Source: Gammaproteobacteria bacterium RIFCSPHIGHO2_12_FULL_63_22 | GTDB lineage: Bacteria; Pseudomonadota; Gammaproteobacteria; Xanthomonadales; Xanthomonadaceae | Direction: 5' to 3' | NCBI GenBank assembly: GCA_001801685.1 | Contig: MGYJ01000026.1 | Location: forward strand, 62,001-126,000 | Length of the DNA stretch: 64,000 bases | Shown: one piece after another, positions 1 to 8,700 of the stretch | Layout: each line of letters begins with the position of its first letter | Position numbering within the stretch: the stretch's first letter is position 1 | The notes under the pieces: model-generated | Told to the model about the DNA's origin: nothing | The model's database searches: none | The model's input: the letters and a program-made list of their open reading frames with translations, nothing else | Position numbers and translations under genes: made by a program

Positions 1-788
1 AGGCCCGGGCGCTGGCGGAAATTGCTGGCGACCCAGCCTTCGGGTGTCTTCACCGAAATGCCGATGCCATTGTCTTCGCACACATACAGCACGGGCGCGG
101 GAAGTTGCTGGTAAGCGGTCCAGGCGGCCGCGTTGAAGGCGGTCTGTGCCGTGGCATGGTTGCTGGACGCGTCGCCGAACGAACAGATGGCGATCGAGTC
201 GGCTGGAATCGGCAAGCGATGGCCGACGCGGCGCGCTTGTTCGATCGCCACCGCCGTGCCGAGCGCCTTGGGAAGGTGCGACGCGATGGTGGAAGTCTGC
301 GGCAAGACCCACAATGGCTTGCTGCCCCAGACCTTGTGCCGGCCGCCGGAAATCGGATCTTCCTTGCTGGCCGCGAAGCTCAGCGCGGAATCCATGATCG
401 GATCCATGCCCGGCAACTTGCGGAAACGCTCGGCCATGAAACCGCCGGAACGATAATGCAGGAAGGCGGGGTCGGTATGCCGTGCGAGCCGCGCGACCAT
501 CGCATTGCCCTCGTGCCCCGAAGAACCGATCGTGTAGAAGACCTTCTGTTGCACGCGCAACACGCGCGCCATCAAGTCCAGGTGGCGAGACACCAACTGC
601 GACTCGAACAGTTCCAGGAAGTCCGCCGCGGTGCACTCGCTGCCGGGAAGCACCGGCGCATCCGGTGCCGGCTTGCGCGAAGGCCGGCCATTCCAGCCAC
701 GCACGAACTCCTGGAAGTTTTCATCGCAGACCTGCGCCCGGTTGACGTTCTTCTGGCGCGCGGGGATGACGGATACGGGGGCGGACAT
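1..788 (-). CDS. 2-oxoacid dehydrogenase E1 component (partial, runs off left edge)
   Basis: The gene starts with ATG at 788 and is cut by the window edge after about 262 codons. The visible part is the alpha-type, thiamine-diphosphate-binding half of an E1 enzyme, which decarboxylates a branched-chain or related 2-oxo acid and hands the acyl group to a lipoyl E2. Supporting motifs are FYTIGSSGHEG near residue 84, HYRSGG near 111, and the ThDP motif running from GDASSN (205-210) to EDN (238-240). It begins 50 bp after a glutathione transferase on the same strand, behind gcdH, which fits a catabolic operon. Some Xanthomonadales carry a fused alpha/beta E1 of about 750 residues; whether this gene is fused cannot be seen here. 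Confidence 0.85.
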   Translation of the reverse strand, partial: MSAPVSVIPARQKNVNRAQVCDENFQEFVRGWNGRPSRKPAPDAPVLPGSECTAADFLELFESQLVSRHLDLMARVLRVQQKVFYTIGSSGHEGNAMVARLARHTDPAFLHYRSGGFMAERFRKLPGMDPIMDSALSFAASKEDPISGGRHKVWGSKPLWVLPQTSTIASHLPKALGTAVAIEQARRVGHRLPIPADSIAICSFGDASSNHATAQTAFNAAAWTAYQQLPAPVLYVCEDNGIGISVKTPEGWVASNFRQRPG

Positions 789-838
789 TGTTGATTCCAG
801 GGATTCGAATGGGTCGGGGATGCAGCCAGCGGATGCGA

Positions 839-1447
839 TCAGTAACGGTGTGGCACGAAACCGGGCGTCGCTTCGACCCGCGTCAGCCAACCGCGAACGG
901 CTGGATAGGAGGCAAGATCAAAGCCGCCCCGGTGGGCTTCATGCGTGTAGGCGTAAAGCGCGATGTCGGCCACGGAGTAGCCCGTATCGACGAAAAACGG
1001 CTGTCCGGCCAAGTGCCTTTCCATCACGTCCAGCGCCTGGTATCCGCGTTCTCGAAGGCGCGGCAATTCCGCGCGGCGCGCGCTGTCTTCCGGCAGCCAT
1101 CCCATGATGAAGCGCGCGACGGCGATGTAGGGTTCGTGGCTGTATTGCTCGAAGAACATCCACTGCAGGGCCTGCGCCCGCTGCCAGGGGTCCGATGGCA
1201 ACAGCGGCGAGCCCTCAGCCAGGAAACACAGGATGGCGTTCGATTCGGCGAGCACGCGGCCATCGGCGAGTTCGAGCAGCGGCACCTTGCCATTTGGATT
1301 TTTCGCAAGGTATCCGGGCGTACGTGTTTCGCCGGCCGCGCTATTGACCTCGACCCAGCGATAAGGCCGGCCGGTCTGCTCGAGGACCAACTGCACCTTG
1401 AAGCAGTTGCCCGAGGCCTTCATGCCGTAGACCGTCACCGCGTCCAT
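839..1447 (-). CDS. Glutathione S-transferase family protein
   Basis: A 202-residue cytosolic GST. The N-terminal thioredoxin-like domain (about 1-78) carries NPNGKVPLLEL with the cis-proline and then the ESNAILCFLAEG glutathione-binding turn; the rest is the helical C-terminal domain ending VRGWLTRVEATPGF. The start is ATG at 1447, because the upstream acetyltransferase stop overlaps it as TGATG, which suggests translational coupling; a longer reading frame exists but runs through the neighbour. The substrate is unknown. Its place between gcdH and the E1 gene suggests a role in detoxifying or processing a catabolic intermediate, but this is inference. Confidence 0.85.
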   Translation of the reverse strand: MDAVTVYGMKASGNCFKVQLVLEQTGRPYRWVEVNSAAGETRTPGYLAKNPNGKVPLLELADGRVLAESNAILCFLAEGSPLLPSDPWQRAQALQWMFFEQYSHEPYIAVARFIMGWLPEDSARRAELPRLRERGYQALDVMERHLAGQPFFVDTGYSVADIALYAYTHEAHRGGFDLASYPAVRGWLTRVEATPGFVPHRY

Positions 1448-1998
1448 CACTTCGTCACTCCCGCGCGGCGCGCCAGCCATTTCTCGCGGCTCTGCGACCA
1501 GATATCGATTGGTTCGTTCTCGAAGGGCGCCGGCAGCTTGCCGGGCCCGCTGTTGCACGCGCCCAATCGTCGAGCCAAGGCCTGCGAGGCGATGTTGTCG
1601 GGATGGATGGAGTGGATCACGGTGGTCCATCCCAGGTGTTCGAAGGCCCAGTCCACGGCCGCCAGTCCGGCTTCCGTCGCGAAGCCCTGGCCCTGTGCGG
1701 AGCGGTCAAGCGCCCATCCCACTTCAGTGCCGGGCCAACCTTCCGGTTGCCAGGGGCCCAATTGGCCCAGCCAGCGCCCACTGGTTTTTTCGATGATCGA
1801 GAACATCGCAAAGCCCTGCAGCAGCCACGCACCGGGCATCTGCAGGAATTTGCGCCACGCCGCAGCACGCGGCAGCGTGCCGCCGATGAAGCGCATGTTG
1901 TCCTCGTCGGTGTTCATCGCCGCGAACGCGTCGAAGTCCGACGATTGTGGAACGCGCAGGATCAGGCGTTCGGTCTCGAGTACAGGTCCCTCGAACAT
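1447..1998 (-). CDS. GNAT family N-acetyltransferase (RimJ/RimL-like)
   Basis: A 183-residue acetyltransferase of the RimJ/RimL subgroup. It opens with LETERLILRVPQSSDF, typical of the subgroup, and has the acetyl-CoA pyrophosphate loop as RSAQGQGFATEA near residues 103-114, followed by the conserved NIASQALARRLG helix. The target, a protein N-terminus or a small amine, cannot be told. The gene starts 29 bp after gcdH ends and its stop codon overlaps the start of the GST gene by one base, so the three are very probably co-transcribed. Confidence 0.85.
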   Translation of the reverse strand: MFEGPVLETERLILRVPQSSDFDAFAAMNTDEDNMRFIGGTLPRAAAWRKFLQMPGAWLLQGFAMFSIIEKTSGRWLGQLGPWQPEGWPGTEVGWALDRSAQGQGFATEAGLAAVDWAFEHLGWTTVIHSIHPDNIASQALARRLGACNSGPGKLPAPFENEPIDIWSQSREKWLARRAGVTK

Positions 1999-2027
1999 GT
2001 TGCAGCCCTCCCCGGCCCCAGCGCGAT

Positions 2028-3191
2028 TCAGAACGCGTTGATGCCCGTTACTTCCCGGCCGATCACCAACTGGTGCACGGTCTCGGTGCCTTCATAGGTG
2101 ATGACGGACTCGAGGTTCAGCGCATGCCGGATCGGCGGATATTCGGTGGTGATGCCGGCGCCACCGAGGATGTCGCGCGCCTCGCGCGAAATATCCAGGG
2201 CCATTCGCACGTTGTTCCACTTGGCCAGCGAAACCTGCGCCGGCTGCATCGCGCCCGCGTCCTTCAATCGTCCGAGCTGCAAGGAAAGCAACTGCGCCAG
2301 CGTGATGCGTCGAGCCATGTCGGCGAGCTTCAGCTGCACGGCCTGCGTGGCTGCGATGGGGCGATTGAACAGGATGCGCGACTTGGAATATTCCAGCGCG
2401 CACTGGTAACTGGAAATGGCCGCGCCGATCGGGCCCCAGGTAATGCCGTAGCGCGCTTGCGTCAGGCAGCCCAGCGGTCCCTTCAAGCCCTTGACGTTGG
2501 GCAGGCGCTGGCTGTCGGGTACGCGCACGTTGTCGAAGAACAGCGCGGACGTGACCGAAGCGCGCAGGCTCATCTTCTTGTGGACTTCCTGCGCGGCAAA
2601 ACCAGGCGTGCCCTTGTCGATCAGGAAGCCCTGGATGCCCTCGTCGGTCTGCGCCCAGACGATGGCGACATCGGCCAGGTTGCCGTTGGTGATCCACATC
2701 TTGGCGCCGTTGATGACCCAGTCGTCGCCGTCGCGGCGAGCGTTGGTCTTCATGTTGGCCGGGTCGGATCCGCCCTGGGGCTCGGTCAAGCCGAAACACC
2801 CGATGACCTCGCCGCGCGCCATGCGCGGCAGGTAGCGTTCGCGTTGTTCCTCGGAGCCATAGGCGTAGATCGGATACATGCAGAGCGAACTCTGCACCGA
2901 CACGAAGCTGCGGATTCCCGAATCGCCTCGCTCGAGTTCCTGGCAGATCAGGCCGTAGCTGACTGAGTTCAGGCCGGCGCAACCGTATTTTTCCGGCAGC
3001 GAGGAACCGAACAGGCCCAGGGCCGCGATTTCCGGAACCAGCTCGGCCGGAAACCGCGCCTGGTCGAAGCAATCGCCGATGATCGGTATCACGCGCTCAT
3101 CGGTGAAGCGCGCCACCGAGTCCTGGATCATGCGCTCCTCGTCGGTAAGCAGGGAGCGGACGTCAAACAGGTCGGTCGGGTTCAGGGCCAT
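2028..3191 (-). CDS. gcdH: Glutaryl-CoA dehydrogenase
   Basis: A 387-residue flavin acyl-CoA dehydrogenase, the normal length for GcdH, which oxidises and decarboxylates glutaryl-CoA to crotonyl-CoA in lysine and tryptophan breakdown. Diagnostic features are ERGDSGIRSFVSVQSSL near residue 88, GCFGLTEPQGGSDP near 131, WITNG near 166, and the catalytic-base region TYEGTETVHQLVIGREVTG close to the C-terminus, where the Glu of YEGTE is the family's catalytic base. The FAD-binding middle and helical C-terminal domains are intact. It is the first gene of a minus-strand cluster continuing with an acetyltransferase, a GST and an E1 gene. Confidence 0.93.
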   Translation of the reverse strand: MALNPTDLFDVRSLLTDEERMIQDSVARFTDERVIPIIGDCFDQARFPAELVPEIAALGLFGSSLPEKYGCAGLNSVSYGLICQELERGDSGIRSFVSVQSSLCMYPIYAYGSEEQRERYLPRMARGEVIGCFGLTEPQGGSDPANMKTNARRDGDDWVINGAKMWITNGNLADVAIVWAQTDEGIQGFLIDKGTPGFAAQEVHKKMSLRASVTSALFFDNVRVPDSQRLPNVKGLKGPLGCLTQARYGITWGPIGAAISSYQCALEYSKSRILFNRPIAATQAVQLKLADMARRITLAQLLSLQLGRLKDAGAMQPAQVSLAKWNNVRMALDISREARDILGGAGITTEYPPIRHALNLESVITYEGTETVHQLVIGREVTGINAF

Positions 3192-3289
3192 CGGGATCGC
3201 CTAGCGGATTGGTTAAACCGCCATTTTAGCCCGAGTGGCCCTGTCGGCGCATGCAGGCGCCGTGGTCAGTTCCGTCGCCGGAACCGGTT

Positions 3290-3982
3290 TCAGCCTCGCT
3301 TGGTACCTGCGGCCGAATCGGTGACGACGATGGCGCCGTCCTTCATCAGCAGCTTTTCACCCGGTTTGGTGTCCATGCGCAGGGTGCCGGTGCGGTCGCG
3401 GTACTGCCAGTCGACGTCATAGCCAATCACGCGTTCGCGCTCGCCCAGCAAAATCTGGTCGCCCGGATTCTTGCTGACGCGCTTGCTCAACATGCGGCCG
3501 TCCAGCTGGTACTGGACCTCGTAACCCACGGTGGTGGATTTCTGGCGGGTCTCGGTGCGGCAGACGCGCTGCGTCTCGTTCGTAACCCGGCCACCCTGGT
3601 GGCGACGATCGACCTCGCGGCCGGCGTAAGCACCGCCTACCACGCCAGCTACCGTGGCGAGCTTGCGCCCGTCACCGCCGCCGACCTGGTTGCCGACCAG
3701 GCCGCCAATGAGCGCGCCGGCAATGGTGCCGTCCTTGTTGCCAAAGCGTTCCGGCTGGCGGACCTGCACCGTCTGGTTGTTGCATACCTGCTGCGGTACA
3801 TCGGTCGTCTGGGTGATGGGGACGACATCGGTCACGTCCGCGTAAATCGGTTCCGTGACCGTGATCGGGTCAGCCCGGACCACCTGCGCGTACTGCGGGC
3901 CGATCAGCCCGGTGCGGTACGCGCCGATTGCCGCGCCGGTACCGAGGATGGCGACGAGCGCCACGACTAGCTTGTTGTTCAT
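3290..3982 (-). CDS. Glycine-zipper 2TM envelope protein
   Basis: A 230-residue protein with an N-terminal hydrophobic signal or anchor (residues 4-22, no lipobox cysteine) and a SlyB/RcnB-like glycine zipper near residues 86-120, seen as GTIAGALIGGLVGNQVGGG then GVVGGAYAGREVDRR. The C-terminal part, with QLDGRMLSKRVSKNPGD, resembles the beta-rich tail of such proteins. The family sits in or on the outer membrane and is linked to envelope integrity, but its molecular role is not settled. Two cysteines (in QVCNN and RVCRTE) flank the zipper and could form a disulfide. It has its own transcription unit with an AGGAG ribosome site just upstream. Confidence 0.8.
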   Translation of the reverse strand: MNNKLVVALVAILGTGAAIGAYRTGLIGPQYAQVVRADPITVTEPIYADVTDVVPITQTTDVPQQVCNNQTVQVRQPERFGNKDGTIAGALIGGLVGNQVGGGDGRKLATVAGVVGGAYAGREVDRRHQGGRVTNETQRVCRTETRQKSTTVGYEVQYQLDGRMLSKRVSKNPGDQILLGERERVIGYDVDWQYRDRTGTLRMDTKPGEKLLMKDGAIVVTDSAAGTKRG

Positions 3983-4112
3983 GGTTGTTCTCCTATTGGA
4001 CGGCCGAGCCGTTCAGCGGAGCGATGATGGCCCCCGCGGCCTGAACGACAGCCAATTCCGCCATGAAGTCGTTCATCCCGCATGGTAGTTTTGCGGTCCT
4101 AGGAGTCCCTCA

Positions 4113-4325
4113 ATGTCCAGTCCCCTGCTCGGCCCCATCCTCGCTTTCGCAGGCCGCCTGCGCTTTCCGACCCTGTTCCTGATAACGGCGGGCCTGTTTC
4201 TTTTCGACGTGCTCGTCCCCGACCTGGTGCCATTCGTCGATGAGATATTGCTGGGGCTGGGAACCCTGATCCTGTCGTCCTGGAAGCGCGGACGCGGAAG
4301 CGACAAGCCGCCGGCGCTCGAGTAG
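4113..4325 (+). CDS. DUF6116-type small membrane protein
   Basis: A 70-residue protein with AGGAG placed eight bases before its ATG. It has a hydrophobic segment (about 18-39) and a second one (about 43-55) ending in a basic tail. The pattern LRFPTLFLITAGLFLFD, then PFVDEILLGLGTLILSSWK, matches from memory the DUF6116 family of small inner-membrane proteins seen in Xanthomonadales. Function unknown. It ends 5 bp before the TatD-family gene and is probably co-transcribed with it. Confidence 0.7.
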   Translation: MSSPLLGPILAFAGRLRFPTLFLITAGLFLFDVLVPDLVPFVDEILLGLGTLILSSWKRGRGSDKPPALE

Positions 4326-4330
4326 CGTCG

Positions 4331-5098
4331 ATGTTTCTGGCGCTGTTCGACAGCCACAGCCACCTGGATGCGCCCGAATTCGACGGCGACCGTGCGGCGG
4401 TCATGCAGCGCGCCCGGGACGCGGGCGTCGCGGAACAACTGGTGCCGGCGGTAGACCACGATTCCTGGCCGAAACTGCGCGAGGTCTGTGCTGCCGACCC
4501 GGGCCTGCACCCCGCCTATGGCCTGCACCCGATGTACCTCGACCGGCATCGGCCCGAGCACCTGCCGGCATTGCGCGAATGGATTGAACGCGAACGTCCC
4601 CGCGCCATCGGCGAGTGCGGGCTGGATTTCTTCGTGGACGGACTCGATCCGGAACAGCAACGCTTCTATCTGCGAAAACAACTCGAGCTTGCGCGGGAGT
4701 TCGACCTGCCCGTCGTCCTGCACGCCCGTCGTGCCGTCGAGGAGATCACTGCCATGCTGCGCGGCATTGGCGGCCTGCGAGGCGTGATCCACAGCTACTC
4801 GGGCAGCGAAGAACAAGCCCGGCAATTGTTCGGGTTGGGCTTCATGCTCGGCATTGGCGGCCCACTTACCTATGACCGGGCGAAACGGCTGCACCGGCTG
4901 GTCGCCGACATGCCGATCGAGTTCCTGCTGCTGGAAACCGACTCGCCCGACCAGCCCGGCTCGATGCATCGCGGCCAGCGCAACGAGCCCGCGCACCTGC
5001 AGTTCGTGCTCGAGACCGTGGCCCGCTTGCGTGGCGCGGACCCCGATGAAATCGCCAGTGCGACCCGCGCCAACGCGAGGCGCTTGCTGCGACTCTAG
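4331..5098 (+). CDS. TatD-family metal-dependent hydrolase (YjjV-like)
   Basis: A 255-residue TIM-barrel deoxyribonuclease of the TatD family. The metal ligands are visible in order: FDSHSHLD near residue 7, GECGLDFF near 97 (the metal-bridging Glu), LHARRA near 133, IHSYSG near 154, and ETDSPDQPG near 204. Family members act as 3'-5' exonucleases or D-aminoacyl-tRNA-related hydrolases, so the physiological substrate is open. The ATG lies 5 bp after the DUF6116 gene. Its stop codon overlaps the stop of the convergent tcdA gene by a few bases. Confidence 0.88.
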   Translation: MFLALFDSHSHLDAPEFDGDRAAVMQRARDAGVAEQLVPAVDHDSWPKLREVCAADPGLHPAYGLHPMYLDRHRPEHLPALREWIERERPRAIGECGLDFFVDGLDPEQQRFYLRKQLELAREFDLPVVLHARRAVEEITAMLRGIGGLRGVIHSYSGSEEQARQLFGLGFMLGIGGPLTYDRAKRLHRLVADMPIEFLLLETDSPDQPGSMHRGQRNEPAHLQFVLETVARLRGADPDEIASATRANARRLLRL

Positions 5099-5901
5099 TC
5101 CTTCGCGGGGGCAGTCGCCGGGCGAAGCAGGATTTCAATCGCCTTGCCCACTGCGGCAAATGCAAAGCTGCCTGTCACGTGCGTCGCCGCGCCCAAACCG
5201 GCGCCGCAATCGAGCTTCATCGCGGCATCCGGCCCCAGCGCGGGTCGCGTCCCGCAAACCGAACCATCTGACTGTGGATAGCGCACGTTTTCGAGCGAGT
5301 ACACAGCGGGCACGCTGAAGTAGCGATCCTTGCTTTTCGGGAAGTTGAAATCGGTGCGCAGCTTTTTCCTCACCAACGCCAGCAAGGCATCGTGCTCGGT
5401 GCGCGACAGGTCGCGTACGCGAATCTGCGTTGCATCGGTCCGGCCACCGGCCGACCCGACCACCACCAGGGGCTGCTTGCGCCGGCGACACCAGGCAATC
5501 AGTTCCACCTTGCTGCGAAAACTGTCGCAGGCATCCAGGACCAGGTCGTAGTCGCGGCCGAGCAGTTCGGACAGGTTGGTCGGCAGCAGGAATTTCGCCA
5601 CCGCTTCCACTTGCACGATGGGGTTGATGGCGAGGCAGCGTTCCGCCAGCACCTCGGCCTTGTTGCGCCCGAACTGGCCGTCCAGCGCATGCAATTGTCG
5701 ATTGGTATTGGACAGGCACACTTCATCGGCATCGATCAACGTCAGCTTGCCCACGCCGCTGCGGACCAGGGATTCCACGGCCCACGATCCCACGCCGCCC
5801 AAGCCCACGACGCAGACGTGCTTGCCGGCCAGGCGCTCCGCGCTGCCGACACCGTAAAGCCGATCGATTCCGGAGAACCGGTCCCGCAGGATTTTTTGCA
5901 T
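5095..5901 (-). CDS. tcdA: tRNA threonylcarbamoyladenosine dehydratase
   Basis: A 268-residue E1-like enzyme, the same length as E. coli TcdA (CsdL), which uses ATP to cyclise t6A37 to ct6A in ANN-decoding tRNAs. The start RFSGIDRLYG is typical, followed by the nucleotide-binding VVGLGGVGSWAVESLVRSG (about 30-48), DADEVCLSNTNRQ (about 56-68) and VLDACDSFRSK. The ATG at 5901 was chosen because the protein then aligns with the family N-terminus; the open frame extends far upstream without family similarity. The gene converges on the TatD gene with a 4-base overlap. Confidence 0.92.
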   Translation of the reverse strand: MQKILRDRFSGIDRLYGVGSAERLAGKHVCVVGLGGVGSWAVESLVRSGVGKLTLIDADEVCLSNTNRQLHALDGQFGRNKAEVLAERCLAINPIVQVEAVAKFLLPTNLSELLGRDYDLVLDACDSFRSKVELIAWCRRRKQPLVVVGSAGGRTDATQIRVRDLSRTEHDALLALVRKKLRTDFNFPKSKDRYFSVPAVYSLENVRYPQSDGSVCGTRPALGPDAAMKLDCGAGLGAATHVTGSFAFAAVGKAIEILLRPATAPAKD

Positions 5902-5994
5902 GCCATATTGTACGGCGGCGCAGGGAATGGCCGGGAGGTGGCCGCCATTCAGCCATTGGTGTTTAAGTTGTCGCCATTGATCAGGGAAACCACC

Positions 5995-6417
5995 ATGCGT
6001 CTTGCCCTTTACGCCGGCCTCCTGGCCTGCGCCGCGCTGGCGGCTTGCACCGGCCCAACCCAGGTTCGCCCGGTCGCGCCGCCCGAACCCGTCGTACGCC
6101 CGGTACCGCCACCCGCAGCCGCGGCGGCGGCCGCAAGACCCTGCACCAGTTGCGGACGTGTCGAGAAAATTGACGTGGTCACCTCGACCGTCGCAACCAA
6201 AGACAAAGCCGTGCTGGGCGGCGTGGTCGGTGGCGTACTCACGCGACCGGCCACCACGCCCGGGGCCACGGCGGGCACCGGCACGCGTAGTTACCGCCTC
6301 ACCATCCGTCTCGATGGCGGCCGTCAACTGCTTGTCACGCAGAAGGTGATATCCCCGAACCTCAAGGTCGGCTCGCGAGTGCGCGTCGAAGGCTCGCGCG
6401 TGATGCTGCTGCGTTGA
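5995..6417 (+). CDS. Predicted outer-membrane lipoprotein with glycine-rich core
   Basis: A 140-residue lipoprotein. The signal peptide ends in the lipobox LAAC, with Cys18 as the lipidation site. A proline/alanine-rich linker (about 25-47) follows, then a CTSCGRVEKIDVV motif and a region AVLGGVVGGVLTRP resembling a half glycine zipper, and a C-terminal beta-rich part ending RVRVEGSRVMLLR. The form is close to SlyB-like lipoproteins such as the larger protein at 3290-3982. The CxxC pair may form a disulfide. Start is ATG at 5995 after AGGGAAA. Function unknown. Confidence 0.75.
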   Translation: MRLALYAGLLACAALAACTGPTQVRPVAPPEPVVRPVPPPAAAAAAARPCTSCGRVEKIDVVTSTVATKDKAVLGGVVGGVLTRPATTPGATAGTGTRSYRLTIRLDGGRQLLVTQKVISPNLKVGSRVRVEGSRVMLLR

Positions 6418-6481
6418 TTGGGGTCGCCGGGCGGCATTTGCACCGCATGCTAACCTTCACAGAAAATCCGGAGCACCCCTG

Positions 6482-6880
6482 ATGCGTTCATTGGTCCTGT
6501 TGCTGGTCGGCCTGCTGGTCGGCGCGCTGTGCACGTTGATTGCGGTCAACGCCCTGAACCGGGGCACCGCCTATCCCAATGCCGTGATGGCCTTGATGGG
6601 CCAGCAGATGAAAGCCATCGACAAGAGCATCAAGCAAAGCCGATGCGCGTCCACTGACCTGACCCCGCGGCTGCAGACCCTGCGCTTCGTGGCCAACGAT
6701 ATCGAGCCGGCCTTCGCCGACATGCAGGATGAGGTGCAGTTCGGCCGCTATGCCGCCGACCTTCGCGCCGCGTCGGATGCTGCCCTGATGACACCGCCCG
6801 CCAGTTGCGCCGCGGCGTCGGCCGCGCTGTCGAACCTGAAGAAATCCTGCGACAGCTGCCACCGGGACTACAAGGGCTGA
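6482..6880 (+). CDS. Small membrane-anchored monohaem c-type cytochrome (cytochrome c'-like)
   Basis: A 132-residue protein with one N-terminal hydrophobic segment (about 3-25) that can act as signal anchor, a helical body, and a single haem c site, CDSCH, six residues before the C-terminus. A C-terminal CxxCH after a four-helix-like body is the arrangement of class II cytochromes (cytochrome c'/c556 type). Residue Met39 or Met43 in the first helix could be the sixth ligand if it is a c556-like electron carrier. The electron partner is unknown; the flanking genes give no clear redox operon. Confidence 0.72.
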   Translation: MRSLVLLLVGLLVGALCTLIAVNALNRGTAYPNAVMALMGQQMKAIDKSIKQSRCASTDLTPRLQTLRFVANDIEPAFADMQDEVQFGRYAADLRAASDAALMTPPASCAAASAALSNLKKSCDSCHRDYKG

Positions 6881-6992
6881 CGCCCGCAGGGCAGTTCGTG
6901 CGGCAGCGCAACATGCGAACTGGCTCACAATTGGCTATGGTCGGGAGGCCCGCGGCACTGCGGGCTTTCTTGCCACCATTTGGGGAGTCTGC

Positions 6993-8108
6993 ATGACCCG
7001 TATTGTCCGCAACATCGTGTTGGCGACCGCACTGGTCGCCGCCACCGGTACCGCTTTCGCCGCCCGCCAGGGCGAGGAATCCATCGTTCGCAACCCGCTC
7101 GCCATCAGCATGCTCGCTGACAGCAGCAGCGCCCAGGCCTTCATGGGCCAGATCGATTTCAAGATCACCAACAACAGTCGCGACGTCCTCAAGGTTCCCT
7201 ACTGGCAGCTGCCGGGCGCAAGCGAAGAAAGCAAGCTGTTCCAGGTCTATCGCAACGGCAAGGTCGCCACCTACCTCGGCCCGATGATCAAGCGTCCCGC
7301 GCCGACCGAATCCGACTACGTCGTGTTCCAGCCGTACGAGACCAAGGTGTTCTCGGTGGATCTGAGCAAGAGCTACGACATGGGCGAGACCGGTGAATAC
7401 ACGGTCAGCTTCGCGTCCGTGCTCCAGGGCGCCAGGACCGGCAAAGGCCACCGGGTCGCAGACAGCATGGGCCGCATGGCCAGCCTGAAGTCCGCCACGC
7501 TGAAGTTGTGGGTCGATGCCGACAATGCACTCAAGTCCCTGAAGGTTGATGTCAGCGCCAAGGGCAAGCCGGGCTCCGGCGGCACCAACGTCAACGGCGT
7601 GACCTACGTGGGTTGCAGCTCGACGCAGATCAGCGGCGCAGGCGCAGGCGTCACGCAGGCTCGTGCGTATACCGAAAATGCCAAGGGCTACTTGAACGGC
7701 AACAACCAGGGTCCGCGCTACACGACCTGGATGGGCGCCTACACCAGCAGCCGTTACAACACGGTCACCGGCAACTTCGTGAAGATCGATTCGGCCATGG
7801 ACCAGTCCGGCGGCCAGATCAAGATCAACTGCGGCTGCAACCAGAACTACTACGCCTACGTCTATCCGACCAAGCCGTACGAGATCTTCGTGTGCAAGGC
7901 CTTCTGGTCTGCAAGCACGTCGGGCACCGACTCCAAGGCCGGCACCCTGATCCACGAGATGAGCCATTTCAACATCGTCGCCGGCACGGATGACGTGGTG
8001 TACGGCCAGTCGGGCGCGAAGAGCCTCGCCATCTCGAACCCGGACCAGGCGATCCAGAACGCCGACAGCCACGAGTACTTCGCGGAAAACACCCCGTTCC
8101 AGAACTAA
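6993..8108 (+). CDS. Secreted M35-family (deuterolysin-type) zinc metallopeptidase
   Basis: A 371-residue exported protease. A signal peptide ends near AFA-AR (about residue 23). Residues 30-180 form a beta-rich domain with TNNSRDVLKVPYW, and the catalytic domain has the aspzincin signature: HEMSHF near residue 321 supplying two zinc histidines and the Glu base, followed by GTDDVVYG about ten residues on, whose Asp is the third ligand. Several cysteines (CSST, CGCNQ, VCKAF) probably form disulfides. This resembles Aeromonas and Xanthomonadales Lys-specific endopeptidases of the family. It is followed by a strong terminator and appears monocistronic. Confidence 0.88.
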   Translation: MTRIVRNIVLATALVAATGTAFAARQGEESIVRNPLAISMLADSSSAQAFMGQIDFKITNNSRDVLKVPYWQLPGASEESKLFQVYRNGKVATYLGPMIKRPAPTESDYVVFQPYETKVFSVDLSKSYDMGETGEYTVSFASVLQGARTGKGHRVADSMGRMASLKSATLKLWVDADNALKSLKVDVSAKGKPGSGGTNVNGVTYVGCSSTQISGAGAGVTQARAYTENAKGYLNGNNQGPRYTTWMGAYTSSRYNTVTGNFVKIDSAMDQSGGQIKINCGCNQNYYAYVYPTKPYEIFVCKAFWSASTSGTDSKAGTLIHEMSHFNIVAGTDDVVYGQSGAKSLAISNPDQAIQNADSHEYFAENTPFQN

Positions 8109-8123
8109 GGCTCGCGCTCCAGG

Positions 8124-8153
8124 AAAAAAGCCCGCTTCGGCGGGCTTTTTTTT
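8124..8153 (+). terminator. Rho-independent terminator after the M35 peptidase gene
   Basis: A stem GCCCG / CGGGC closed by a CTTCGG-type stable loop is followed by eight T residues and preceded by six A residues, 15 bp after the stop codon. The A-tract makes it potentially bidirectional, but only rightward transcription reaches it here. Confidence 0.9.
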
Positions 8154-8197
8154 CGCCTGCGGTTGGGCGCCGCCAACGAATGACCTATGCTCGACGC

Positions 8198-8689
8198 ATG
8201 GATATCCAAAACATCTTCTACGCCATCGCGGCGCTCCTCATCCTGGCTGGCCTCGCAGGCACCATCCTCCCCGCCCTGCCCGGCCTGCCCCTGATGTTCG
8301 CCGGCATGTTGCTGGCCGCGTGGGCCGGCAAGTTCGCCTTGATCGGACCCTGGACGCTGGGCGTGCTGCTGGTGCTTACGCTGGTGTCGATTGCCGTCGA
8401 TGTCTTCGCCACCGCCATGGGCGCCAAGCGCGTCGGTGCCAGTGGACTGGCCATGCTCGGTGCAGCGATCGGCACCCTGTTGGGTGGCCTCGTCTTCAGC
8501 CTGCCGGGATTGATACTCGGCCCCTTCATCGGCGCGGTCGCCGGTGAAATGCTGCACGGAAAACCGTGGCGGCACGCCTCGCGGGTCGGCGCCGGCACCT
8601 GGATCGGCCTGGCCGTCGGCACCGCGCTGAAACTCGCGCTGGCCTTCGCCATGCTCGGAATCTTCGTGTTCGCGCTGTTCTGGCCCTGA
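8198..8689 (+). CDS. DUF456 family membrane protein
   Basis: A 163-residue hydrophobic protein of the DUF456 family. Segments near residues 5-35, 40-66, 75-105 and 130-160 are membrane-spanning; glycine-rich repeats such as GLAGTILPALPGLPLMFAG and GLVFSLPGLILGPFIGA are the family hallmark. Function unknown. I take the ATG at 8198 (MDIQN); an in-frame ATG at 8180 would add six residues. The gene converges on the large ABC permease gene with an 11-bp gap. Confidence 0.85.
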   Translation: MDIQNIFYAIAALLILAGLAGTILPALPGLPLMFAGMLLAAWAGKFALIGPWTLGVLLVLTLVSIAVDVFATAMGAKRVGASGLAMLGAAIGTLLGGLVFSLPGLILGPFIGAVAGEMLHGKPWRHASRVGAGTWIGLAVGTALKLALAFAMLGIFVFALFWP

Positions 8690-8700
8690 TCGGGCTGCCT

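Noticed and set aside
788-2041. Long plus-strand open frame of 417 codons
   Set aside because: It is the complement of GST and acetyltransferase genes on the minus strand; the translation is low-complexity, Arg/His/Gln-rich and matches no family.
6630-8072. Minus-strand open frame of 480 codons
   Set aside because: Shadow of the cytochrome and M35 peptidase genes, which have haem and zinc motifs.
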